64,000 bases of DNA, taken from Asterella californica. Its lineage: Eukaryota; Streptophyta; Marchantiopsida; Marchantiales; Aytoniaceae. The stretch's first letter is position 1; every line of letters begins with the position of its first letter. A program made the position numbers and the translations under genes. The notes beneath the pieces were generated by a model. It was not told where the DNA came from. It saw nothing but the letters and a program-made list of their open reading frames with translations, and did not search any database. The stretch is from NCBI GenBank assembly GCA_036924285.1, contig JAYKYS010000014.1, positions 8,866,001-8,930,000 on the forward strand, written 5' to 3'. Shown here piece after piece: positions 13,148 to 25,300 of this stretch.

Positions 13148-13492
13148 ATGTGCAACGGTAATGGAAGTGAGAGAGCTGCAAATCATTGTCCTCATGGGGT
13201 AGATTGCCCTTATTGTGACAATACAAGAGATATCGTGGAAGAGTTGAGGGTTCCTGCGCGTGCAGAAACTGTGGAAGAGTTGAGGGTTCCTGAGCTTGCA
13301 GAAACTGTGGAAGAGTTGAGGGTTCTTGAGCTTGTAGAAACTGTAGACCTGTTACTGCGAGAAAGAGCCGCACTTGTGGAGTTGAGGAACATCTTCCTTG
13401 AGTCTCTCGCCGCTGAGGAGTCCAGAATGGCAGAGCTAGAGTTGCAGTGGGAAGAGGACAAAAGGCAATTGGCTGCTCGTGGAATCATATAA
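13148..13492 (+). CDS. Candidate small Cys-cluster and coiled-coil protein
   Basis: A 114-codon frame begins with ATG and ends with TAA. I do not recognise the family. Residues 14-23 hold a compact cluster, CPHGVDCPYC, that could bind a metal. Residues 30-65 are three copies of a 12-residue unit, VEELRVPELAET-like, encoded by 36-bp DNA repeats. The remainder is Leu/Glu/Arg-rich with strong helix and coiled-coil character (LLLRERAALVELRN). A single open frame kept across the repeats with such a layout suggests coding, but the frame could also be a terminal exon of a larger gene or chance. The upstream 55-bp array may lie in its leader or intron. Confidence 0.4.
   Translation: MCNGNGSERAANHCPHGVDCPYCDNTRDIVEELRVPARAETVEELRVPELAETVEELRVLELVETVDLLLRERAALVELRNIFLESLAAEESRMAELELQWEEDKRQLAARGII
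13235..13342 (+). repeat. Three tandem 36-bp repeats within the small ORF
   Basis: Units start at 13235, 13271 and 13307, each with GTGGAAGAGTTGAGGGTTC. The period is a multiple of three and the frame is kept. A fourth start (GTAGAC at 13343) is degenerate. Confidence 0.9.
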
Positions 13493-15060
13493 GTCCAGTC
13501 TTACCGTTTGATAGTAGCTCTCTACGGAGACAGTCGACCTTAAATTTGTGTGTTAGGACTTCTCGGTCTACTGCAATGAGAGAACTATCTTGATCAGAGG
13601 GGAGGCCATTAAGATCTGCATCCCCTCTGAGTAATGTTTCAAGAGCCGACTACGTTTCTGCTCCGAGTAATGTGGAATCCAGTAGACTAAATAAACTCGA
13701 GCAAGAATGTCACATTTGCAACTTACATACTATTAATGCGAGCCCTTCTTTCAGGCTTTTATAATAAGAAGCTTGCAGTTGATCATTATTCTAAGAAGCG
13801 ATCGATGGAGGTCTGGTAGTTACTGGAACAAACCACAAGATTCCTCTTTTGTTTGATCACACCACACAGCATGATTTCTCATCTCCTTCAGTTGATAAAA
13901 CTTCTTAGCAGATTAGGTTTTTAGGTCTGCCTTCTTCGTCTCTGCTACTTTGGTTTGTACAAGATTAGATGATCGGTATCATTTTAACGTACTGAGAAGG
14001 TTCAGAAACTGTATTGCATTAGTGATCAACAGTAGCTGATTCTCACTTCCATGGAGTCCATATCCTCCTTCGAAGCTCCAAGCAGGCAAACTCAATCAAG
14101 TTTCGTAAAAGTTGTTTAAGCACCGACATGATGGATGCAGCAAAAGTGCTCTGCCCTGTCTGTTCACTGAGAGTGGTCTTGTGCCATACATTACAATACT
14201 TTACTTCCTACCGGTTATAATTTGGAGACTATCCTTCTGTCATAAACACAATTAGAGATTCCTATGAGCACAGACCCAAAGTGCATCATCTTTTCACTGA
14301 AAGTAACAACAGATAGAAGTTGTAGTTTTCAACTTGCGAATTTGTGGACATCTACAGTAGATGCATTCTTCACAAGGGGGCGAGTCACCCTCAGAAAACG
14401 ACAGAACTTTCTAGCTAGAAATGGAGAGTTAATCCGCCAAAGCTTTTTGCACATTTCTAATAAACTATAGAGAAAAATTTGACGCAAATCCTAAGCAGGG
14501 TGAACCAGTTATGACAAAAAGAAAAAAGAACATCTAACGTGTGTCTATTAGGGAGTGAGAGAAAATTTCTGAGGCAAGGTTCAGGATCTAGATCCTGAAG
14601 TTTCGATACTTAACTGACTAACTGAAGCTAAGCTTTGAGGTTTGATATTGACTTTGAGTTGTTAAGTAAATCTGCACGCGTCCGCAAATCCTGTAAGTAA
14701 ATCAGTATAAAACAGCATCCAAATTTAGATTTCCTCCCATCCAAACTATGGTACAAGTATACAACGATACACATTGTGATGAACTGGGTATGTCAAGGTG
14801 TTCAGTCGACCGACTTGGGACTACAGAATGAGAGAGACGACTAGTTCGAACGAGAAGAGGAGCTCTCGATTCCCCAAGAACGATCATTTCATCTCCCCTT
14901 CACCGCTTCTCTGAGAAATTCAAGCTTTCGAGCTTCAGAGAAAAGTGGATTTAGAGACACGTGAGTGATGGAGGTCTCCCAAATGATGCGACGAAGGGAA
15001 TTTTGAGCGATTTGTAGGGAAGGGCGGGCATGAAATTCTGCTACAGCACCGTCTGGAACG
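13493..15060. other. Stretch without a supported gene
   Basis: Only short frames without recognisable motifs are seen. The right end, just before 15061, should hold the PIG-T promoter and 5' UTR. No TATA box is obvious to me. Confidence 0.4.
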
Positions 15061-18056
15061 ATGGCTTCTAGAGTTGAAGCGTATCTCTCCTTCTTCTTGT
15101 TCTTATCGTCCATTGTATTGTCGCTGATCAGTGGATGTCGTTCGGTGGAAGACAAGGACGAGAAGTTCTCCGAAGACCTGCTGATTCGACCGCTGTCTGA
15201 TGGCAACGTTCTGTCGCACTTCTACTTCAAGAACTACCAGCGCGCTCTCGGCTCAGCTGCGCACACTCATATCTTCCCCAAGGCCATCTCTCAGCTGGTG
15301 AGCTTCCTCGAGTTTTGTTTCCAGGATTACGTGTGTGGACGTAGAATGCAGAGGAGGAGGAGAAGAAGGCTTTCATGTTCATTGAGTTTTAGGTTGAGTA
15401 GAACATTGAGTTCTTAGCTCGTAAGTTGGAACTCAGATTTATTTTCGAAATTTTATAAGCTCTTGAAAACAAACTACGTCTGCAGGCATTTTCATAATCT
15501 TCTTGTATTTCGAGTTTAGGCCTGTTGAATTTTTCGTGAATGCAGTCTCGTCATTAGTGTTGGAAAGCTCAAACTTGGGCCATCTATTTCAGTGGTTTCT
15601 GCCAGGGCATGATCATAATGTTAGCGGGAAAGATATGATATTCACCAGCCTTACGCTCTTTGAGCTGGTGATGTTGAGCCATAAGATAGAGCAGGAAACG
15701 ATGGCGAAGTTGCTTACAGGACGACATAGTAATTTTTTCAGGTGCGCAAATTCCACATCTCTGAGCTGGAGTTGTCATTCACTCAAGGAAGATGGAACTA
15801 CGAGCGCTGGGGAGCTCTAGACCCCATAGCAAGCGCGAATGCGAAACCCTCGGGTGTAGAGCTTTGGGCGGAGTTTGATACGCCATTGGACCAGGTTGAT
15901 CCTACTTGGAGGAATTTAACGCACGCTCTATCTGGCCTGTTTTGTGCGTCGATTAACTTTCTGGAATCGCCAGCCGTGGTCGCTTCACCGAATCTGGTGT
16001 TCGGATCTACTCGAACGGAGAAAACTGACACGGGTAGCAAGAGAAATTTCGGGTTCGTTAGATATGGTGCTCTTCCGAGAGAGGCAGTGTGTACAGAGAA
16101 TTTGACACCTTGGCTGAAGCTGCTACCTTGCAGGGACAAGGCAGGGATTGCCACTCTTTTGGATAGACCGAGTATATACAAGGGACAGTATCATTCCCTG
16201 AGAGTGCATGTCAGAAGATCTGAACAACCGGGTAGAGCTGTAGTTTTAGAGCAAACACTTACTCTAGTTTTGCAGCCGGCACAAGTCCGAGAAAGAGGTA
16301 TTAAGGAATTGCCTCACTGGTCCCTTACGTCATTGTTTGGTCGGAATCTGGAGGGGAACTGCCCTCTTGCCCACTCAAGCCACGTGCTTCTGGAGCTAGA
16401 GCGGCCGCTCGTCGAGAGTGTGCATCTTCTGGCTGCTGGCACGGCAGACGGGAAAGGTTCGGACGAAGGTCGACGAGTGGATGTTGCTGACAATCCCATC
16501 TTCCATACGAGCCCTTATCCAGAGAAAGTATTTGCTGAGTCCCAGGGTTCCGGGGAACTCTCGCAAGTGTCGTCGTTGGTGCTCGGGTATGATATGAAGA
16601 AGCTCAGCAATGAAAAACCCTTGAATCTTGCGATGCTCTGGACGCAGCGAGTATTCTGGTCGAGTCTGCGTGGGCCCTTCCGCGTGTCTAGGTTCCTCAT
16701 CGGAAGCGGCAATCAGAAGGGATCACTGGCTATCGAGCTGAAAAAGAACTTCGACCTTTTGTTTCACTATCAGGAGTCTTCTGCCGGTGATTCTGTTGAA
16801 GTGAGGATCTTTCAGATGGTTGCGTGGTATGTGAGACTTTACCTACATACCCTAACCGTTCGTCTCGATGGTAATCAAGTCTCTCTACGAGATGTTACTG
16901 CACAGATGCTAGTAACACCTGCCGAAGACCGTCTCCACCCAGCGGTGTTAGAGATGCAGCTGAAAGTGCCACGCAATATCAGCACTCTCTCCCTCACCAT
17001 GGACTTCGATAAGGTAAGGCTGGTTTGTTTCTCGCAAATATGTGTCCTGCTTCAGTCCCTCGTTCAGGTGCTTCAGATGCTGACGTCGATGTGACAAGCG
17101 CAGGGTTTCCTTCATATTGATGAGCATCCTCCTGATGCAAATCGTGGTTTCGACCTTCCATCGGCTTTTCTGAGCTTTCCCAGATCTCAAACACGAAGAC
17201 AATACTTGGATCCACAGGGGGCAGTTCAGGACCAAGATTACCCTTTGCTCCAGACTTTACGTGTATGAGCACTCACTCGGATTTTCTCCCCCGTCTCTGC
17301 TCCTCTCCCTCTTTTCATTACGACGGCCCTATCAAGTGTCCATGTTCTGTCAGTCTGGTTAGTAGAGTATTTGCCGTCTACTTCCCTCAGAGTTCATTCG
17401 CTCTTTTGGTTGGTTCTTTGGCCTTCTGTGAACAGCCAAAGAAGGTATCGAGCGAGCGAAGGGATCCACTTTGTAACATGAATATGACGTTTTCCGTCCA
17501 ACGTCGTTGGAATGACTGGAACAGGAGGCTGGACCCGTACATGTTTACACAGACAACTTGTTGGTGCCATTGGCTACTCCGGATTTTAGCATGCCATACA
17601 ATGTCATAACGCTCACTTGCACCGTCCTGGCTCTTTACTTTGGTTCTCTACTGAACACCTTGCGCCGCCGTATTGGCGAAGAAGAAAGACGTGCAAAAGC
17701 AGGTTTGGCCTTCTGAGTCAGCTCATCTTCCACTTGTGTACTTCTCGATGCTATTCTCGTTGCGCCGAGTTCGCAGAATCTTGGTTTGTCTAGTTTTGTA
17801 TGTTCGAGCAGTTAAACAGTTTAAGAGGTCCGAGAACCTTGCAAGCACTGGTTATCCTCGAAAGTGGAACTCTCGCTCACGTCTTTTTGTCTGCGTGATT
17901 GCAGGCCCGGGAGGAAAGCTGAGGAAAGTCTTTGCCAAATTCATGGAAGGGAAGAGTGAGTCTCAGAAGAAGTTGCTCAAACTCTCTGGTGTCATTCTCA
18001 TTGCGGTGATAGGAGTAGCAGTGAACTATGCCGTCGAATACTATCAAGTCTTTTGA
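15061..18056 (+). CDS. PIGT: GPI transamidase component PIG-T
   Basis: PIG-T (Gpi16) is the subunit of the ER GPI transamidase that stabilises the complex and links to the catalytic PIG-K/Gpi8 during attachment of GPI anchors. Five exons join in phase: 15061-15297, 15742-17013, 17104-17262, 17525-17702 and 17905-18056, giving about 665 residues, close to plant PIG-T. The ATG at 15061 starts a hydrophobic signal peptide ([16 protein letters not shown]). Family landmarks are [41 protein letters not shown], the conserved [14 protein letters not shown] (Cys196, Cys209; the first corresponds to the Cys that bonds PIG-K in animals, by my recollection), [15 protein letters not shown] [12 protein letters not shown], and [15 protein letters not shown] just before a membrane segment (about 579-601). 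A second hydrophobic segment near 640-661 ends the protein, as in plants. The donor of intron 4, GTTTGG, is non-consensus. A small extra exon in the 262-nt intron 3 cannot be excluded. Confidence 0.95.
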
Positions 18057-19900
18057 TGGTGCAAACGTCTCCCTTGATCTCGACGTGCGAGGCATAATGA
18101 GGCCCTCGTGAGTATGCAAAGTAGAAAAGTGGGGAGAGTTTCGGAGTTCTGATAGTATCATATTTACCCGGCTACCAGAGGAGCTTCTGGGTAAAGAGTA
18201 GAGAAGGCAGTGCAACCGCAAAGTCACAATACGGCAGAGCTAGCGAGAGAGGGGTATTTCGATTTTGGAGGAGTCACAAAGACTAGATGAGTTCAAGCTG
18301 AAGAGATGCCCTCTCGTATGGTTTGTCTGTGCCAAAAGGCTCCCCTTCTTCTGCTCTTTCTCCGTGGGAAACTGACTGATGGAATTTGGTAGCCCGCATG
18401 AGTGTGGGGAGCACGAACTTTCCGAAGTTAGGAGCAGATTCTTGCAGAAGCGGTAAGGGAGTACCTGCTTGGAAAGGAATGAACACCATTGAAGTCCGTG
18501 AAGGAGAACACCGCCGGATTATCGAGTTCGATGGCAGGAGTAGTTCTCTCAGGCAGAAAACTGCGGTAGAACAACAACAGGAGGCTTTGATTCCGTCCTT
18601 ATAACCGTGGATCCAACTTGGAGCAAGCGGCAAGCTAGTTGAAATTCTCGACTTCCGGCTTCTGAGGGTATGATTACAGTCTGAAAGGTACTGGATGAAT
18701 AAAGCCGATGCTGATCTTTCTGCAGTACATCTTGGGGTGAGGAACTTGCCTGTCAAGTGCAAGGTCTGTATGACGAGCAAGTGTTAGCGAGTCACACACT
18801 TCAGGGCCTTGGGCTTAATCATCATGAGCCCCTGTGATCATTGTTCACCTCAGACAACACTCATGCATCGGTAATGTGAAAATTAAGTAAGTGCGAGTTT
18901 CAGGTGAATAATGTCAGCTCTAGCCATATGCGTCGACCTTGTCTAAAAGGCTTTCTTCAAGTGTGTTTACTTCGCTGTTTGTAGGGATGGGACTATCCCA
19001 CCAAAAGTCTGTGACGGCATGGAAAGATTGTTGTTGACGGTGACTTTTTAGAACCTGAAAAAGACGGACGTCTGTGACTCGGAGTTTGGCGCACACTTAA
19101 ATTTGTTCCCTGGTGGCAGAAACTATGGGACATTCTCTAGCCATCATCACGATTTATCTCTTGCATAAGGTTTTACTGGCGAAGTCTCACAAGTTCCTTC
19201 AGACATGACTGTCTGTCTTTATTCATAGGTACAAAGTTGAGTAATTTGACGGAGATGAATGGAACCTTTTACGTGATGCAAATTTTGATTGGGCCGGAAA
19301 CCTCTCAAAGATGACAGAAGCGAGGACCGGTGCTTTACAACTGAAGATTGCGAGATAAAGATGCTTACGTTGTAATCGTCATGCAGATCCTCGTGTCTTC
19401 AAGTCGTAAACTTCACCTCCTCCAGTCTTTACCTGAAATGATCTCACCTTATCGTAGGCGTCAGTAGTTTATAACAGCGCCTACGTCCGACCTCCATGTA
19501 CGAAGATTCGTCCTCCAGAATGAGAACCATCGCAATTCGGAGCCCGCGAACGAATCAAGGTGGACCAACTACTCTGGTCTACTCTACCGACTGTAACTTA
19601 CTTAAAGCAGAAGCCATTTAAGTATTTGGAAGTTGAACTGATCCAAACCTATCATGCACACTTTGTCCGTCCTATTTCCGTTCTCGGTTGTCCCCTCAGG
19701 TAGGCGCTCGGTCCATAGGATCTTTCGTCCATTCATCCTTCCCTTTCTTCTCTTTTTGTCCTGCACTTTTTGTCTTGGCGTCTTAGCCTTTCAATTATGA
19801 TCACACAAACACAACTACACCGGTCGGCAACAGGCACGGATAAGGACTTTGAGGTGAAAGAGAAACATTCATTATCTGATTTGCAGAAGAGTACATCTGT
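18057..19900. other. PIG-T 3' flank and gap
   Basis: A plus-strand frame at 18398-18604 (from an ATG; EVREGEHRRIIEFDGR) looks mildly coding but has no recognised homolog and no phase-matched partner. It may be PIG-T 3' UTR or an unrelated exon. Nothing else stands out. Confidence 0.35.
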
Positions 19901-20192
19901 TACCGTGTAAGCGGTCTCCTCTTCGGCAGCGAGAAGTCCAAGAGAGAAAGGTCTATCTATCCGAAGTTCAAGCATCTAGTAACGCTTCTTAATCCTCTGA
20001 GGACATTAAGGACAGATGAGCATATTGATTCTCGACAGCCGTGTTACCATGTAAGTGAAGCAAATTCTCCTCTTCGGCAGTGAGAAGTTCAAGAGAGAAA
20101 GGTATATCCATCCGAAGTTCAAGCACTTAGTAAGGCTTCTTAATAGTGTGGGGACATTAAGGACAGTTAAGCATATCGATTCTCGACAGCCG
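19901..20192 (+). repeat. Tandem duplication of about 145 bp with conserved frame
   Basis: Units 19901-20044 and 20045-20192 share blocks such as CTCCTCTTCGGCAG, AAGAGAGAAAGGT, CCGAAGTTCAAGCA, GGACATTAAGGACAG and GATTCTCGACAGCC. In both units one frame reads LFGSEK-KRER-I-PKFKHLV-LLN followed by TLRT and HIDSRQP. The two frames are shifted relative to each other at the junction. Each unit begins with a GTAAG donor-like motif. Function unknown. Confidence 0.8.
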
Positions 20193-21356
20193 GAAGAAGA
20201 ATTCTTCAGGAATGAGTTAATAGGAAAGGCTTCTTTTAGCCCTATATGCCCCCATCCTATTCCCTTATTCCTGCGGGATTTCCTGTCTGCTCCGGTAACA
20301 CCCTGTCCCACAGTGCTTTCCGAAAAACACAAACAAGAACAGCGCATTTCGAGCAGAAACAAAGCCTCAAATATAACAATAGAGAGCGTTCATTTCGCTT
20401 GTGCCCATAACCAGCCTTTAATCGCACTAGTATATTATAAACAGCGCGAACTGATAGTTCGAGAAAGCAAACCACAAGGATATAAACAAGAACGAGGAGT
20501 CCTCTGAACATAAACATCGTTAGAAATTACGAGGTACAGTCGAGTTCCAGTCATAGATTACCCTCATCGGTCGAACATCACTCCACGCGATCATGACTAA
20601 ATTCACAAAATTTTAATTTATTGCAACTCCTCAATCTTGGAAGGAGAAAGGAAAGAAGATTCGTCATGTACAAATTGCACATCTACAAGGACATACACAA
20701 AAGGCTTTAGGCAAGGTAGTGGCTGCTGGAGGAGGAAAGAAGGAAAAGACTCTCTTCATGTCGAAACCTCTTTGTGCTATGCTGTGCTAAGGGCGGCGAT
20801 AACTTTGTACAAAGCATTCTCTATCATCCCTTCCCCATGTGAACTTGCCAGAGGAGGGTGGGAGTTATATGTGTGTGTGTGTGTCTGCCTATTTGAGTCT
20901 TATGTTTGTGAGAGACCTGAACGAGTCGAGTCTGGAACTCGATCTCAAATGCTTCCTGCTGCTGCTGCTGCTGCTGCTGCACACCAATAACAACCAACTT
21001 ATAAGTGAATGAGCACTCCTCCGAGTTCATATAGTACATCGATCAAGAGATCGACCTGAAGCGGGAGAAAACGGATGAATGAACGAATGAATGTGAAGTC
21101 AGGAAGCCAAACAACCAACTAACCCAATTCCAGTTAACAACTCCTCTACAGTCGTACTGTACAAGCTATGGCGGCACGAATAAAGCTCGGTCGGGCCTTA
21201 TCTTGCAGGCAAAAATAAGATTCTGGACCTTAGAAGTACTTGCATGCATGCTAGAGCTCTTCTCCTGCTGCTGCAGCAAAACTGGACTACTCGTTCTCGT
21301 ATGATACTCAATGTCTCAGATGCAGAAAGGATAAGTGTCGAAGAGTTGCGAAAATA
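20193..21356. other. Microsatellite-bearing 3' flank of atpD
   Basis: This region should include the 3' UTR of the minus-strand atpD. It holds a GT run (20871-20884) and a CTG run (20956-20980). Frames reading through the CTG run encode poly-Ala or poly-Gln only because of the repeat. No gene is supported. Confidence 0.4.
20956..20980. repeat. CTG trinucleotide microsatellite
   Basis: Eight CTG units plus one base. A second CTG-type run sits inside atpD about 1.15 kb away. Confidence 0.9.
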
Positions 21357-22355
21357 TTATAAGCCAGTAAGAGCCAACCTTCTATCGCCATTTCTCTCCG
21401 GTGATGGACGAGGATCGAATTGAGTTGCAAGTCGATCGAGCTGACCTTTGACGCTCATATCTAGAACCCTGGAACCATTTTGCCCATATCTGACTACATA
21501 GCCCGCCATGAGAGTGTCGTCCACCACATTTTTCATCCGAATGTTCTTCACCCCTGTCAAACCCTGAATCTTGTCAGCAATCACTTGCAGCCGGGCGCTT
21601 TCCATCTTCACTGCAGAAGTCACAGTTGCCACTTCGGTATCGTTCAAGTCGTCGTAGATGTTTTCGAACTGGGTCAGGATCTCCTTAAGAATCCCAACTC
21701 TCTTCTTGTCTACCAGAACGTTGAGAAAGGTGATGGTGTGATCCTGGAAGTTACCGTCTTCAGCGAGAGTTCTGAGAAGATTCTTCTTCTTCTCAACTGC
21801 GACGCTGGTGTTTTGCAAGAAATCTACCAACTCATCGTGCTCCAGCAGGCGGTTCAGGTTCTCGACGTCCTGGCTAACCTTTGCCAGAATGCCGAGGGAT
21901 TCCGAAAGCTCTGCGAGAGCCAAAGCATATCCCCCGGCCGCAGTGCCTCTCGCATTCGCAGCGACCCGAGAGTGCTGGAGCTTGGAGTTGGCGATCGAAT
22001 CCTTGAGCTGAGCTACTCTAGTAGAACTGCTGCTCGAAATGCTGCTAGTGCTGCTTCTCCTGGGAGGAAGAGGTGGAGTTGCAGCAGAGAGTGAGAGCGG
22101 CAGTGGCTGCTGCTGCTGCTGCTGCTTGGGAGTTTCCTTGGGAGTTTTGATCCCCGACTCATTCTCCCGACGAAACGAAAGTAGGGCCGACGAGAGACCT
22201 GGAAGTCTGAAAGACGACTGGCGACTGGAAGCGGGAGAAGAGAATACAGACGGAGAAACTGTCACGCCCTTACATATCGATGGACTACCGAGGTTCAACC
22301 AAGCCCGTAAGGAAGACCTCGGAGACGGAGCTGGGGAGGAGTCCCGTGCTCTCAT
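21357..22355 (-). CDS. ATPD: Chloroplast ATP synthase delta subunit
   Basis: This is the delta/OSCP-family subunit that joins the top of the F1 head to the peripheral stalk of the thylakoid ATP synthase. The single-exon frame has 332 codons with ATG at 22355 and an in-frame TAA shortly upstream, so the start is firm. The OSCP domain covers about residues 138-310: YALALAELSESLGILAKVSQDVENL, then LVDFLQNTSVAVEKKK, FLNVLVDKKRVGILKEI, TSAVKMESARLQVIADKIQ, and the diagnostic VRYGQNGSRVLDMSVKGQL near 288-306. The N-terminal 130 or so residues are Ser/Pro/Arg-rich, as in a transit peptide, and include a Q6 run from a CTG microsatellite and a Ser-rich run (101-111). The protein is therefore longer than the roughly 250 residues usual for plants, and it has an extra C-terminal tail of about 20 residues. 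Nuclear location with transit peptide is normal for this subunit. Confidence 0.96.
   Translation of the reverse strand: MRARDSSPAPSPRSSLRAWLNLGSPSICKGVTVSPSVFSSPASSRQSSFRLPGLSSALLSFRRENESGIKTPKETPKQQQQQQPLPLSLSAATPPLPPRRSSTSSISSSSSTRVAQLKDSIANSKLQHSRVAANARGTAAGGYALALAELSESLGILAKVSQDVENLNRLLEHDELVDFLQNTSVAVEKKKNLLRTLAEDGNFQDHTITFLNVLVDKKRVGILKEILTQFENIYDDLNDTEVATVTSAVKMESARLQVIADKIQGLTGVKNIRMKNVVDDTLMAGYVVRYGQNGSRVLDMSVKGQLDRLATQFDPRPSPERNGDRRLALTGL
22106..22126 (-). repeat. CTG run encoding poly-Gln in the ATPD transit region
   Basis: Read on the minus strand it gives six Gln codons at residues 78-83, inside the region expected to be removed on plastid import. Confidence 0.9.
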
Positions 22356-25300
22356 AGGGCCCGATTATTATTGTTCGATGTTCCCAGTCGAATGCTGCAT
22401 CCATCGAACTCCTGGCAGCTGCCAGCAGGAAGACACCCGCGAAGAAGCTGCTCTTGATTGCTCAAACTGGGACATGGTAATTAGTCCAATCTCCACCACA
22501 ACTCATAGCATGAATGAAGTAACTCCACGACAATCTCATTTGCAAGAGCAGAGCAGAGCAGCTGCCGCTCGCTTGCCACACTTGTATGATAACGATAACA
22601 TATTCACAGTTTGTACCTGTTTATGGGGCCACTGGTCCTCGTCATCCAGTAGACAGAAGAAAAATGAATTATATGATGCAACGAAATGTTCGTCGGGAGC
22701 TGGAAATAACGTACTGGTCTCAGAGGCTAAAGACTGACTAGGAGCTAATTCAATCAAGCACTGTACAGATCAGAATCTAGTTAGGCCAGCCCAGTAGTAG
22801 TCCAAACATGAGACAAGGAACGAGAGGAGAGGAGAGGAGAGGAGAAGAGAACGAATGATGGGAATGCTGGGACGGAGGCCAGTCTGGCCAGATCGAACCG
22901 GACCTGGGAACGTTAATGACGGTTCAGTTCAGATAGCAAGCAAGAAAGTGTGGAGATTCTGAAGGGATCCTTATCAAAAGAACAAACTCATAATGAGTGA
23001 GCGACCTTGAATCCCCATCTGAACATGACTCTTCCACTTCCTCTTAAGTTTAAGTACACTGTACGGGGAACCAGCAGTATAGATCTTCTCCGACTGCACT
23101 GTACCAGGCAACGAAAGGATGTGAATGGTGAGGGGCAAACCATGGCTATGGGGTTGACTACCACGTGAGTCGCACGAGTGGCATGGTTGGTTGCCAGGTG
23201 GGGAGTCAGCAACAGTGACGATGAAAGGGTTCTGCTGTTGCTATGTTTCATTATGTGTCTCGATGGGGTCGACTCGCGCCCCCCATCCATCACTTCTATT
23301 CATGGACGTTCATGATTAATTCGAAAGGTATTCGAAAGGTATTGGAGAAATGCATGCATTCTTCTTGCATTAAACGAGTGGTGCGAGTCCCATAACATAT
23401 GACCATGAAGAGAGCAGCCACCTGTGGTCCACCACCACCACCCCTCTAGGTCTGGGGGGAGAAGGACTCATGACCATCACCACCACCACCAGAAGCAGTA
23501 GCAGCAGACAAGGAACGAACGAAAGAAGAAGCCGGTGTCTCATTGTCACTGAATATAAAACATCGTCCTTGCGCCTCGACCAGATATTGCCGACTGGCTT
23601 GGGCTGGACTGGGCTAGACTGGGCTAGCTTGGCTTGGCTTGGCTTGGTTCCTACGCTATATTTCACTTCTCCTTTTACTTTCACTGCTCCTGCCCTCGTT
23701 TTCTTCGTGATCTATGTCTGCGATGTATGGTGCGATTTAAAACAACGCGAGTTCGCCGCAAGCTTGAGTGCTACTTTTCTCGGCGCCCTGCTTAGCAACA
23801 AGTGATAACTCCACAACAGTGCCATGGGAGCTTTGATATTTTGGGGACTAGTGCGGGTGATGATCAATCAGACAGTAGATGCATTCACCGGTTAGAAGCT
23901 ACATCTCAGAATCCAATCAGCGTCACGGTAGACCATACCCACAGAACAAGCGGGCTTCTACAGCCAGCAGTACCGCCATTGAACGTTGTTACTCTACTCG
24001 TACGGTTAACTGCTGGAACCTCAGCCGCTGACAATGCTAGCTGCTTTGACTTGCCGGGCTTTTTACCGGGTTCACTCAAAATACTGAGACTCGTCAAGAT
24101 AGGGCCAGATAATGGTTGGCTGCAGCTCTTTGTTGGGTGGCCTGAATGGGACCCAGCAGAGCATGGGGCGCAGGAACTCCTTCAGGGACTCCGAAGAGTT
24201 CTCGAAATTCGAATAATGTTCTCTCAGACGCTCTCCCTCTCTTTCTTTTGGGCTAATCATGAACGACAACCTCTGGAAATTGCTCCATTATCTCCTTCCC
24301 AGATATAATAAGAATTCCCATTCGCTAACTAGTATGATAGATTCGTTTGACCCCACAATCCCTTCAGACGTTTGGTACTTAACCTCACCTTTCTGCCGTT
24401 CGATCTGTTTGCAGTTTCGAGTTCTCTGTCATTGGCTCGACGAGCTGAGTGACAGAGATCCATCCAGATTTTAGGCCGTCCGTTTCGAGCATGTGTGTGC
24501 TCAGCCTCAAGTGCAGCTGAAAGCTGAGCAGTACTGTCGGGGGTATTTCGAACCTTCCAATTCAATTTTGAAACTCAGTTGACAGAAAGCGAGGTAATGT
24601 GGAGATTCCCCATATTACATTTATCAGAGATACGAATTTCACCAGAGAAGAATCCCAGAGCCCTGCACTTTACCAGAAGCTCGACTGGGGACTGAAATGA
24701 AGTCATATCGATGGATGGAGAGCCTTGAACCGATTTTCGCTCGTCCAGCTGAAGCCCTATCGCCGCCTGCCTGCTGAGAATAAGCGCGGGATTAGAAACA
24801 GAATTTGGTTTGCGTTTGGAAGAATACAGAACCTCTGTGACTGACTAACTGACGAGAAGAATGGCAGCAGATCCCCCGCCACGTTTTCTGCAGAAAACTG
24901 GAAGTTAGCCTAAAGCTTAGCTGGAAACTGCAGACGATATCAGAATCGTGCTACTCCGAAAGGTTTTGTATTAAACCATACCAGAAACTGCCAGCCGTTA
25001 CTACTGCCTAATTCTCAGCTTACAGGTGAGGAGCACCAGCATATCAGGAATATCAAATAAATCCAGATAGTTACTTCTCTGCCATGCTTAGTCGTCCATA
25101 ACAGGATTATGCGCCCTTATGCTTGTTTAGCTGGTTAGGAAGCAAAGGGAAGTTGGAACCTGTATCGGTAGCGTGCCCCTGACATGCCATGCTATGCTCT
25201 GACTTGTCTCCTGATCTGCTCAAGTGGACATAATCACTGTGTAATCTCTACTGATTTAGTCCTGATTGAAGAAGATGGAAACATTGCAAAACCACGCATT

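Noticed and set aside
21480..22094. Plus-strand frame of 204 codons opposite atpD
   Set aside because: It is an antisense shadow of the atpD exon, without motifs of its own.
23802..24308. Plus-strand frame of 168 codons in the gene-poor region
   Set aside because: It has no motif or helix pattern, no splice partners, and mixed composition typical of random open frames.
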